From: Veillonellaceae bacterium
GTDB taxonomy: Bacteria > Bacillota_C > Negativicutes > UBA1444
DNA: 12,464 nt
Direction: 5' to 3'
Assembly (NCBI GenBank): GCA_012798135.1
Contig: JAAZNU010000069.1
Span: forward strand, 1 to 12,464
In this document: positions 7,124 through 12,464 of the stretch, piece by piece
Layout of the letters: each line of letters begins with the position of its first letter
Numbering within the stretch: the first letter of the stretch is position 1
The notes under the pieces: generated by a model
Told to the model about the DNA's origin: nothing
The model's database searches: none
The model's input: only the letters and a program-made list of their open reading frames with translations
Program-made: the position numbers and the translations under genes

Positions 7124-7792
7124 TTATGAGATTGCCTTCCTCGAGCGAGTATGCCGGTCGTGGACCGCGAACACGACCATCAGCCACAGGCTGGTGAAAA
7201 TCAATGCGCCCAGCGTATCGCTGGGATAATGCACGCCCAGGTAGATGCGGCTGAAGGCTACCATGGGTATCCAGGCGGCTGAGCAGACCGCCCAGCCGTA
7301 ACGCCGGCTGCGCCACAGCAGCACCGCCAGAAAACCGAACACCGCCACCGAAGCGGTCACGTGCCCGCTGGGGAAGCTGAAGCTGTTTTCCAGGGTCAGC
7401 GGCGGGAACAGGTTGGGGCGTGGTCGGCGCAATAGAAGTTTGAGGAGCGTGTTCAAAGCCGTCGCGCCGCCCAGGCTAACCAGCATGGAGACTGCATCCA
7501 GCTTCCTGCCTTTCCGGTAGAACCAAACCGCCGCGAGCAGCGCCATGCTGATCGCCCCAGCCTCCCCGGCATTGGTCAGCACGCGCATGGCCGTGTCCAG
7601 CCAGGGGCGGCTGAGGTTATGCACCGCCAGGATGATAGGCGCGTCCCATGCGAAGCCTTCGCGGAACCAGACGTCCTCCACCAGGTCGGAGAAAATCGCC
7701 ACAAGGCCCAAAATAAATGCCAGGCCGAGCACCCAGCGCACGGCCAGATGCAGACTTGAGATAGTGGATTGTCGATTCCGAGGGTCTTTCAT
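7124..7792 (-). CDS. PAP2-superfamily membrane phosphatase
   Basis: This 222-residue protein has all three parts of the PAP2 phosphatase active site: K118 to RP (KLLLRRPRP, 118-126), PSGH (141-144, general-acid histidine 144) and SR-x5-HxxxD (SRIYLGVHYPSD, 181-192, nucleophile histidine 188). About six hydrophobic segments fit the family's membrane fold, with the active site at the membrane surface. Substrates in the family are lipid phosphates such as phosphatidate or undecaprenyl diphosphate; the sequence does not decide which. The gene runs convergent to module 1 and divergent from sigma 2. The ATG at 7792 gives the expected length, but its ribosome site is weak (GAAAG about 11 bases away), so a start slightly downstream cannot be excluded. 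The C terminus (HDRHTRSRKAIS) is basic, as is usual for a cytoplasmic tail. Confidence 0.93.
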   Translation of the reverse strand: MKDPRNRQSTISSLHLAVRWVLGLAFILGLVAIFSDLVEDVWFREGFAWDAPIILAVHNLSRPWLDTAMRVLTNAGEAGAISMALLAAVWFYRKGRKLDAVSMLVSLGGATALNTLLKLLLRRPRPNLFPPLTLENSFSFPSGHVTASVAVFGFLAVLLWRSRRYGWAVCSAAWIPMVAFSRIYLGVHYPSDTLGALIFTSLWLMVVFAVHDRHTRSRKAIS

Positions 7793-8082
7793 TCAGTCGC
7801 AACTTTCAAATATCAAAACAGTTTGCAGATTTTTCTCGCAATTACATTTTCCAGGTTGGAGTCAAGAGTATAACTCAAATACTCCGCCATACGCGGCTTA
7901 CAGCAAAGCCGGCCGGTTTTACCGGCGGATAAAACTTGAACATTTTTAATCACCAAAATCATTCCGGCTGAAAATCAGTCTTTCCGCTTTTCCAATCGGC
8001 TATACTAGCAACTAACCTTTTTGCTTCGAAATGACTATTAACCACGTAGAAACCATCCACAGGAGGCAAAATCGGAGTAACC
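7793..8082. other. Divergent intergenic region between the phosphatase and sigma 2 genes
   Basis: No gene is seen. TATACT at 8001-8006 is a good -10 match for plus-strand transcription of the sigma 2 module, but no -35 match sits 16-18 bases upstream. A short inverted repeat, CCGGT-TTTA-CCGG, lies near 7913-7925. AGGAGG at 8061 and CGGAG at 8073 precede the sigma 2 start; the second, 5 bases from the ATG, is the likely ribosome site. Confidence 0.4.
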
Positions 8083-8649
8083 ATGGATGAACAACACGCA
8101 ATACAGCAAACCAAACGGGGTGATCCATCCGCCCTGAGTTGGCTGGTGGCGCGCTATCAGCTCAAAGCGCTACGCGCCGCCTATCTGATCACCTGCGAAC
8201 GCCGCAGCGCGGAGGACGCCGTTCAGGATGTCTTCCTCGATTTGCCGGATCTGCTGCGCAGTTTCGATAACCACCGTCCGCTCGAACCCTGGTTGATGCG
8301 GGTGGTGGTCAACCGCGCCCTGCGCCTGCTTTCCAGGGATAAACGCCTGGTCGATCCGCCCGCTGACCTTGCCGGCGAGGAATGGCTTGAGCAATGGACT
8401 GAAACCGCTTCTTCTCCGGAATCGGTCCTGCAGCAGCGCGAGTTGGAACAGGACCTGTGGCGTCACATGCAAGCGCTGAGCGCGGAACAACGCGCCGCGC
8501 TTGTGGCGCGCTATTACCTGCAAATGTCCGAAGAGGAAATGGCCAGCCTCGCGCAGGTGCCGGCCGGGACGATCAAATGGCGCCTGAGCAAAGCCCGCGC
8601 GCGCCTGCGCCAGCTCTTTGGGGATGATCCGCGAAAGGATTTGAAATGA
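8083..8649 (+). CDS. ECF-type RNA polymerase sigma factor, module 2
   Basis: This 188-residue protein is a clear paralogue of the sigma factor at 4344. It shares the MDE..AI....K.GD start, region 2 with SAEDAVQDVFLDLPDLL (42-58) and PWLMRVVVNRALRLLSRDKR (69-88), and region 4 with LSAEQRAALVARYYLQMSEEEMA and TIKWRLSKARARLRQLF (163-179). Region 3 is absent, as in ECF factors. It should recruit polymerase to target promoters when released by its membrane partner. The stop overlaps the next start by four bases (ATGA at 8646-8649), which implies coupled translation and near-equal amounts of the two proteins. Composition is GC-rich with many Arg codons, unlike module 1. No extra C-terminal domain is seen. 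Confidence 0.94.
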   Translation: MDEQHAIQQTKRGDPSALSWLVARYQLKALRAAYLITCERRSAEDAVQDVFLDLPDLLRSFDNHRPLEPWLMRVVVNRALRLLSRDKRLVDPPADLAGEEWLEQWTETASSPESVLQQRELEQDLWRHMQALSAEQRAALVARYYLQMSEEEMASLAQVPAGTIKWRLSKARARLRQLFGDDPRKDLK

Positions 8650-10685
8650 CCAAACGCAATGAATTGCTCAAAAACACGCTGGAGAACATCGCCGGCCGCG
8701 AATTTTCTGAAAACTCCACCCTGCTTCGCGGGAAGGAGGTCGGTTCTGCGCGCGGCATCCCGCAGTGGCGGCGCCGCCCGGCCCTGGTCATCGCGCTCGG
8801 AATGATCGCGCTGGCTACCGTGGCTTTCGCTTTCTATACGCTATTCTTCGATCCCGGCTTGATCGGGGTTCGCGACGCCGGCCTGGGTGGAAACCCCAAC
8901 CAGTCCGCCCTGCCGACCCTGCTGCCCCCCACGCCTACATCCGCGTTGGTTGAAATTCCACCGACCACGCTGGATCAAAGCCAGACCCGTCAGGGCGTGA
9001 CGGTCGATCTGGAATGGATCGCGCTCAATCAGACCGGGCTGGTGGTCGGGTTCCGCGTTGCGGGGCTGTCGAACGGCCAAACCATCGGCATGCCCGAGGC
9101 AGCCTTTGGCAATGTGGAAGCGCAGGACTTCCGCGGGCGCATCCTGCAGCTCTACGCTGGTGCGCCGCTCACCGCTGAATTCACCAGCCTGCAGGTAGTC
9201 AATGACCCGCGCGCGAAAAACGGGGTGGATCTTGCGTTGCAGATCCCGCTGACCGACGTTCAGGGTGAAGTTCTTGACACCTTCGTTTTCCCATTGAAAA
9301 ACATCCCGGCGAACAGCACCAGTCCGCGCGTGGGCCAGTTCTCGCGTTCCGAAAAAATCGACAACCTGCTGGTCCGCCTGGATTGGGCAAAAATAACCCC
9401 CGCGCTGGCGCAGGTGAAATTCTGCTACTCCCAGGCGCAGGGCGCCCGGCCCCTGGACGAGACGGAAATCCATGTCCAGTCCGGCTATCCCACGCAAGCG
9501 CGTGGCCAGGGATTTCCCGCGGATGTGCTTCTGCCTGCGCCGGATGAGGATGGGTTGGCCTGCACCATCGCGCAATTCAACCGCAATCTGGTCGAGGGCG
9601 GCGAACCGCTGCTGATCACCATCGATCGCATCGCCGACAAAACGCGCGCCTGGAATCTGCTGGTGGAACCCACCGAACGCGGCCCATTCAGTGAAATTTC
9701 CGCGCCCGCTCCCACCCCCCGGCCGACGCTCGACAGCCAGAGCGCCGGCGGTCTCAGCGCCAACCTGATTTGGGCGTATGCCGATCAGCGGCGCGTGGCT
9801 CTCGAATTGAAGTTCGACGGCTGGAAGGATTCTTTCCAGGTAACGGGTTTTGGCGGAAAAGACGCGCAGGGTACGCAAATTGAAGGTTTCGCCGTGCCTT
9901 ATAAACAGGATGACCCTTCTGTTTTTCTGCTGCAACTGGACTTTGTCCCCGGCATGCTTGCTGCCGATGGCAGCGTGAGCATGCAGCTGGATGTGCCGGT
10001 CTATGACTCCTCCCAACCCGACCTGCCGCTGGCTTCCTTCCACTTCGATCTGGCTAACCTGCCGGTGTACCCTGAACTGAACAGGGAGATCAATCAGAGC
10101 GTATCAGCCAACGGGATTGACATGCGGCTGGTCAGCATCCGCTACACCCCCTCCTACAGCACCCTCGTGCTGTGCTACAACAAACCACCCAACGTGGGTG
10201 CGAACGGCGACTGGTGGCCGGGTCACAAACACATGACGCTGACCATCGGCGGGATCCAAACCGGCTTTGATTCCGGCTACTTCCTGACCGATAGCGATCC
10301 CCGTTACAACGGCAAGAGCAATCAGCCGACCGACCTGCCATCCATCCCGGACGGGCGCTGCATCGAACTAGGTTTCCCCGTCGGCAACCTGGCGTCTGAA
10401 AGCGCCCAACCCGCCGTGCTGGCCATCCCGCATCTCGAAGTGAGCCTGCCCGAAGTCATCCCGCAGGCAGAGATCGATGCCGCCAACGTCCAATTGCAGG
10501 CGCAGGGCATCCAGGTGGAACAGCACGTCTTTACGAGCGGCAGTGGCGGCGGAGGAGGCGGACCGCAGTTCGTCCAAAAACCCGCCGGTATGAGCGATGA
10601 GCAGGCTCTGGAAAAACTCTACCAGGCATTGGGTTACCAATACCCCGGCCCGTGGGTCTTCACCTTCGACCTGCCGGGTAAATAA
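8646..10685 (+). CDS. Membrane-anchored anti-sigma candidate with duplicated Ig-like ectodomain
   Basis: The start overlaps the sigma 2 stop (ATGA), with AAAGGA at 8634-8639 as ribosome site. The 679-residue product has a short basic cytoplasmic part (1-43), one transmembrane helix (about 44-66), a Pro/Thr linker (82-108), and two copies of a beta-rich module (about 110-345 and 361-600). Equivalent landmarks in both copies are a VDLEW or ANLIW strand, a FVFPLKNIP or FHFDLANLP segment, then FCY or LCY (Cys260, Cys510) and DGLAC or DGRC (Cys306, Cys572). Each copy could form one disulfide outside the cell. The C terminus has a glycine run (632-639) and ends in a segment of about 40 residues. 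The fold resembles DUF4179/DUF5643-type Ig-like domains of sigma-linked proteins, but I cannot name it firmly. No zinc anti-sigma motif is seen. The anti-sigma role rests on position and layout. Confidence 0.8.
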   Translation: MTKRNELLKNTLENIAGREFSENSTLLRGKEVGSARGIPQWRRRPALVIALGMIALATVAFAFYTLFFDPGLIGVRDAGLGGNPNQSALPTLLPPTPTSALVEIPPTTLDQSQTRQGVTVDLEWIALNQTGLVVGFRVAGLSNGQTIGMPEAAFGNVEAQDFRGRILQLYAGAPLTAEFTSLQVVNDPRAKNGVDLALQIPLTDVQGEVLDTFVFPLKNIPANSTSPRVGQFSRSEKIDNLLVRLDWAKITPALAQVKFCYSQAQGARPLDETEIHVQSGYPTQARGQGFPADVLLPAPDEDGLACTIAQFNRNLVEGGEPLLITIDRIADKTRAWNLLVEPTERGPFSEISAPAPTPRPTLDSQSAGGLSANLIWAYADQRRVALELKFDGWKDSFQVTGFGGKDAQGTQIEGFAVPYKQDDPSVFLLQLDFVPGMLAADGSVSMQLDVPVYDSSQPDLPLASFHFDLANLPVYPELNREINQSVSANGIDMRLVSIRYTPSYSTLVLCYNKPPNVGANGDWWPGHKHMTLTIGGIQTGFDSGYFLTDSDPRYNGKSNQPTDLPSIPDGRCIELGFPVGNLASESAQPAVLAIPHLEVSLPEVIPQAEIDAANVQLQAQGIQVEQHVFTSGSGGGGGGPQFVQKPAGMSDEQALEKLYQALGYQYPGPWVFTFDLPGK

Positions 10686-10740
10686 TACTAATCTCCCTCT
10701 CCCTGATCAAGTGCTGGAATTTGAAACCATTACTAATTCA

Positions 10741-10839
10741 GGTCGTAGCTCTCTGCAAGAGCAGAGAGCGGAGATACCTCTTCCGGAACAGCGTGAAGCT
10801 GTTACCGGAAGAGGTAAGAGAGGGCCGGGGGTGAGGGCC
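10741..10839 (-). repeat. Structured intergenic repeat, copy C (inverted)
   Basis: Read on the minus strand, this copy has a C-rich lead, then hairpin 1 (arms 10798-10816 and 10775-10792, 18 pairs with one bulged base, loop TTCAC), then TCTCC, then the 9-bp hairpin GCTCTCTGC-TCTT-GCAGAGAGC (10748-10769), then CTACGACC. The order and the TTCAC, TCTCC and CTACGACC blocks match copy B. It starts 55 bases after the stop of the module 2 anti-sigma gene. The C-rich block lies at the opposite end from that in copies A and B. Confidence 0.83.
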
Positions 10840-10863
10840 AAATTGCACTTGAAATACACGTAG

Positions 10864-10892
10864 GGCGCGTTTCCAAACGCGCCTCATTTTTT
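10864..10892 (+). terminator. Intrinsic terminator of the module 2 operon
   Basis: GGCGCGTT-TCCA-AACGCGCC (10864-10883) forms an 8-bp GC-rich stem, and TCA then six T residues follow (10887-10892). The same hairpin and the preceding CGTAG recur at 12077. Confidence 0.8.
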
Positions 10893-10930
10893 GATAAACC
10901 TGCCTCATCCACAAAAACCAACACATTGTC

Positions 10931-10959
10931 TTGACTAATTGGTAAACTTATACTAATAT
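10931..10959 (+). promoter_or_regulatory. Promoter of the TetR-DUF4260 operon
   Basis: TTGACT (10931-10936) and TAATAT (10954-10959) are spaced 17 bases, close to the housekeeping sigma consensus, and lie 27 bases before the start codon. Transcription should begin near 10966, giving a very short leader. Confidence 0.8.
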
Positions 10960-10979
10960 TGTATATATTTACTAATTAG
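10935..10979. promoter_or_regulatory. Probable TetR operator, long inverted repeat over the promoter
   Basis: Arms 10935-10952 and 10962-10979 match at 15 of 18 positions around a 9-base spacer. Each outer end also contains a near-palindrome of its own: ACTAATTGGT (10934-10943) and ACTAATTAGG (10971-10980). The repeat covers the -10 element and part of the -35 and runs up to the ribosome site, so binding of the TetR product would block its own transcription. This is inference from position and symmetry. Confidence 0.7.
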
Positions 10980-10986
10980 GGCGCCA

Positions 10987-11598
10987 ATGCCATCACGTAC
11001 ATATAAAACCTCGGAACAGACCAGAGCCAGCATTCTGCAAAAAGCCATTGAGTTATTCAACGAAGAGGGTACTGCGGCAGTCTCAGTGAACGCCCTCGCG
11101 GGTGCGTTGGGCATCAGCGCGGGGAATCTGCAATATCACTACCGTAATAAAAAAGAAGTAATTCGCGCCATTTTGGAAGAGATGTTCAATGAGTTTGAGG
11201 TGATTTACATGCCCGGTGAAGAATCGTTCAATCTCGACGCGTTGCGTCGAGCCATGCGCTTTAATTTTGACCTTGTTTGGAAATATCGATTTTTTTATCG
11301 TGAGCATGCGGCGTTGCTGCGTGCCGACAAAATTCTGGCTGGCCGCTTTCGCGAGATTCAGGAAACCAGACTAGCGGAACAGGAAACAATTCTAAAACAG
11401 TTGGCAGTTCCAGGCAGGGTCGAAAATATTCTCCACCCCGATGAATTCCACAATGTTCTGCTGATGGGTTGGGTATTGGTGCATACATGGTTACCCTACG
11501 TTGAAAGCATCGGTCAGACCATCAACGAGGCCGCTTTGGAACAGGCAGTGGAAATGATGATTCAATTTTATAAACCGTATATTGGAGATCAGTCATGA
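10987..11598 (+). CDS. TetR/AcrR-family transcriptional regulator
   Basis: This 203-residue protein has the TetR N-terminal DNA-binding domain: TRASILQKAIELFNEEG (12-28), then the helix-turn-helix VSVNALAGALGISAGNLQYHYRNK (32-55) and KKEVIRAILEEM. The remaining 135 residues are the helical ligand/dimer domain, which does not resemble a particular subfamily closely enough for me to name its ligand. A weak AGGG ribosome site (10978-10981) lies 5 bases before the ATG and overlaps the right arm of the inverted repeat. The stop overlaps the next start by four bases (ATGA), so the DUF4260 gene is co-translated and is the most likely second target. Family members usually repress and are released by a small hydrophobic ligand. 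Confidence 0.93.
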   Translation: MPSRTYKTSEQTRASILQKAIELFNEEGTAAVSVNALAGALGISAGNLQYHYRNKKEVIRAILEEMFNEFEVIYMPGEESFNLDALRRAMRFNFDLVWKYRFFYREHAALLRADKILAGRFREIQETRLAEQETILKQLAVPGRVENILHPDEFHNVLLMGWVLVHTWLPYVESIGQTINEAALEQAVEMMIQFYKPYIGDQS

Positions 11599-11942
11599 AA
11601 TATATGCTCATTCTCGAAGAATTGTTTACATTGGGGCTGTCCATCTTTCTCTTTTCGAAGCTGGACCTTGCCTGGTGGTGGTATCCATTGCTCTTTCTCA
11701 CCCCTGATTTTGGCATGCTGGGTTATTTAATCAACACAAAAGTTGGCGCTTGGGTGTATAACGGCATTCACTCCAAAGCTGTGAGTATTGGCTTGTATAT
11801 TCTTGGTGCCATTCTCGTCAACCCGCCTCTGCAATTGGCTGGATTGATCCTGCTGGGTCACTCCAGCATGGATCGTATCTTTGGTTTTGGTTTGAAGTAT
11901 GCCGATGACTTCAAACATACGCATTTGGGAACGATCAACTAA
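11595..11942 (+). CDS. DUF4260 small membrane protein
   Basis: This 115-residue protein matches the DUF4260 family by its conserved blocks: LTPDFGMLGYLINTKVGAWV (35-54), YNGIHS (55-60), GHSSMDRIFGFGLKY (88-102) and FKHTHLG (106-112). About four hydrophobic segments suggest an integral membrane protein with a polar histidine-rich end. Length is normal for the family. The biochemical function is not known. Translation is coupled to the TetR gene through the ATGA overlap, so it is probably induced when that regulator lets go of its operator. Confidence 0.88.
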   Translation: MKYMLILEELFTLGLSIFLFSKLDLAWWWYPLLFLTPDFGMLGYLINTKVGAWVYNGIHSKAVSIGLYILGAILVNPPLQLAGLILLGHSSMDRIFGFGLKYADDFKHTHLGTIN

Positions 11943-12076
11943 GCATAAAGACAGACTTGTTAAATAATCCCTGCCAAAATATATTCAACGCGATAATCCG
12001 GAAAACGAATCGGATGAGTGGGGGAGGTGAATAACGCAATACACTATCCGGCAAGCGGAGTCTGGAAATCCCGTAG

Positions 12077-12103
12077 GGCGCGTTTCCAAACGCGCCTTTT
12101 TTT
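12077..12103 (+). terminator. Intrinsic terminator of the TetR-DUF4260 operon
   Basis: GGCGCGTT-TCCA-AACGCGCC (12077-12096) is followed directly by seven T residues (12097-12103). It is identical in stem and loop to the terminator at 10864. It lies 134 bases after the DUF4260 stop; the space between holds no gene that I can support. Confidence 0.88.
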
Positions 12104-12232
12104 CAGTGAACATACCCTCCTGCCAATTCACGAAAGAATCTGCCTTCGCAAGCCCGGCAGTACCGGGCGTGGCGATCGCAACTTAATTGAAACATTCTCG
12201 TTTTGTTGGATAACACACACAATTAAGGAAAC
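12104..12232. other. Spacer between convergent units with a small GC hairpin
   Basis: No gene is seen. GCCCGG-CAGTA-CCGGGC (12152-12168) forms a 6-bp stem without a T-run. It may be a fragment of another dispersed repeat. Confidence 0.35.
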
Positions 12233-12256
12233 AAAAAAACCACCCATCTGGGTGGT
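12233..12256 (-). terminator. Intrinsic terminator of the tRNA gene
   Basis: On the minus strand ACCACCC-AGAT-GGGTGGT forms a perfect 7-bp stem (12239-12256) followed by seven T residues (plus-strand A run at 12233-12239). It lies about 15 bases beyond the tRNA 3' end. Confidence 0.9.
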
Positions 12257-12271
12257 CTTCTATAAAAAAGG

Positions 12272-12343
<72 letters not shown>

Positions 12344-12355
12344 ACGCGAATGAAC

Positions 12356-12384
12356 ATGATACCATGCGCAAGGGGGTGTGTCAA
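12356..12384 (-). promoter_or_regulatory. Promoter of the tRNA-fMet gene
   Basis: On the minus strand TTGACA (12379-12384) and TATCAT (12356-12361) are spaced exactly 17 bases. Predicted transcription start is near 12349, leaving a 5' leader of only a few bases for RNase P to remove. Confidence 0.85.
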
Positions 12385-12464
12385 GCAAGCGGGGCGCTTC
12401 CGTCAAAGATTAATGAAATTTTAAGAATTCCCGTCCAGATAAGCCTGCGCCCATAATTCCAGGC

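Noticed and set aside
8841..10043. 400-codon open frame on the minus strand
   Set aside because: It lies wholly inside the plus-strand anti-sigma gene, has no domain sense (Gly/Arg/Gln-rich), and is what GC-rich coding DNA produces on its opposite strand.
3941..10839. CRISPR array or insertion sequence
   Set aside because: Only three diverged copies exist, kilobases apart and in both orientations, with no spacers, cas genes, transposase or terminal inverted repeats visible.

Overview
The window carries nine protein genes (one cut by the left edge) and one tRNA gene. The style suggests a Chloroflexota bacterium, probably Anaerolineae-like: a Hanks-type kinase with an extracellular LRR tail, a Pro/Ala/Thr-rich lipoprotein linker, ECF sigma factors paired with very large membrane-anchored anti-sigma candidates, and C-rich dispersed intergenic repeats. 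This placement is inference from gene style; no marker gene fixes it.

Left block (1-3813, plus strand): the C-terminal part of a transmembrane Ser/Thr kinase with leucine-rich repeats; an unrecognised two-helix membrane protein with two CxxC motifs; and a lipoprotein joining a TolB/PD40-type beta-propeller to a sugar-type periplasmic-binding-protein domain. The block ends in a strong intrinsic terminator.

Middle block (about 3940-10892): two paralogous sigma/anti-sigma modules on the plus strand (4344-6741 and 8083-10685), with a convergent/divergent PAP2-family phosphatase (7124-7792, minus) between them. The sigma factors resemble each other, but the ectodomains of their partners do not. 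The first has three DUF4367-like repeats; the second has a duplicated Ig-like module with a conserved cysteine pair in each copy. The first module is visibly more AT-rich than its surroundings. Three copies of a structured intergenic repeat lie at 3941-4060 (+), 6789-6914 (+) and 10741-10839 (-), one just after each module and one before the first. One hairpin in the repeat shows two compensatory base-pair changes between copies.

Right block (10931-12464): a TetR-family regulator behind a near-consensus promoter that overlaps a long inverted repeat, translationally coupled to a DUF4260 membrane protein; then, on the minus strand, an initiator tRNA-Met gene with its own near-consensus promoter and intrinsic terminator. 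Two terminators (10864 and 12077) share the same 20-base hairpin.

The common theme is envelope sensing: nearly every protein has, or is predicted to have, a membrane anchor and an outside domain, or directly regulates transcription. No transposase, integrase, CRISPR array or phage gene is present. The best candidate for something undescribed is the structured repeat family; the propeller-PBP fusion and the unusual anti-sigma ectodomains come next.
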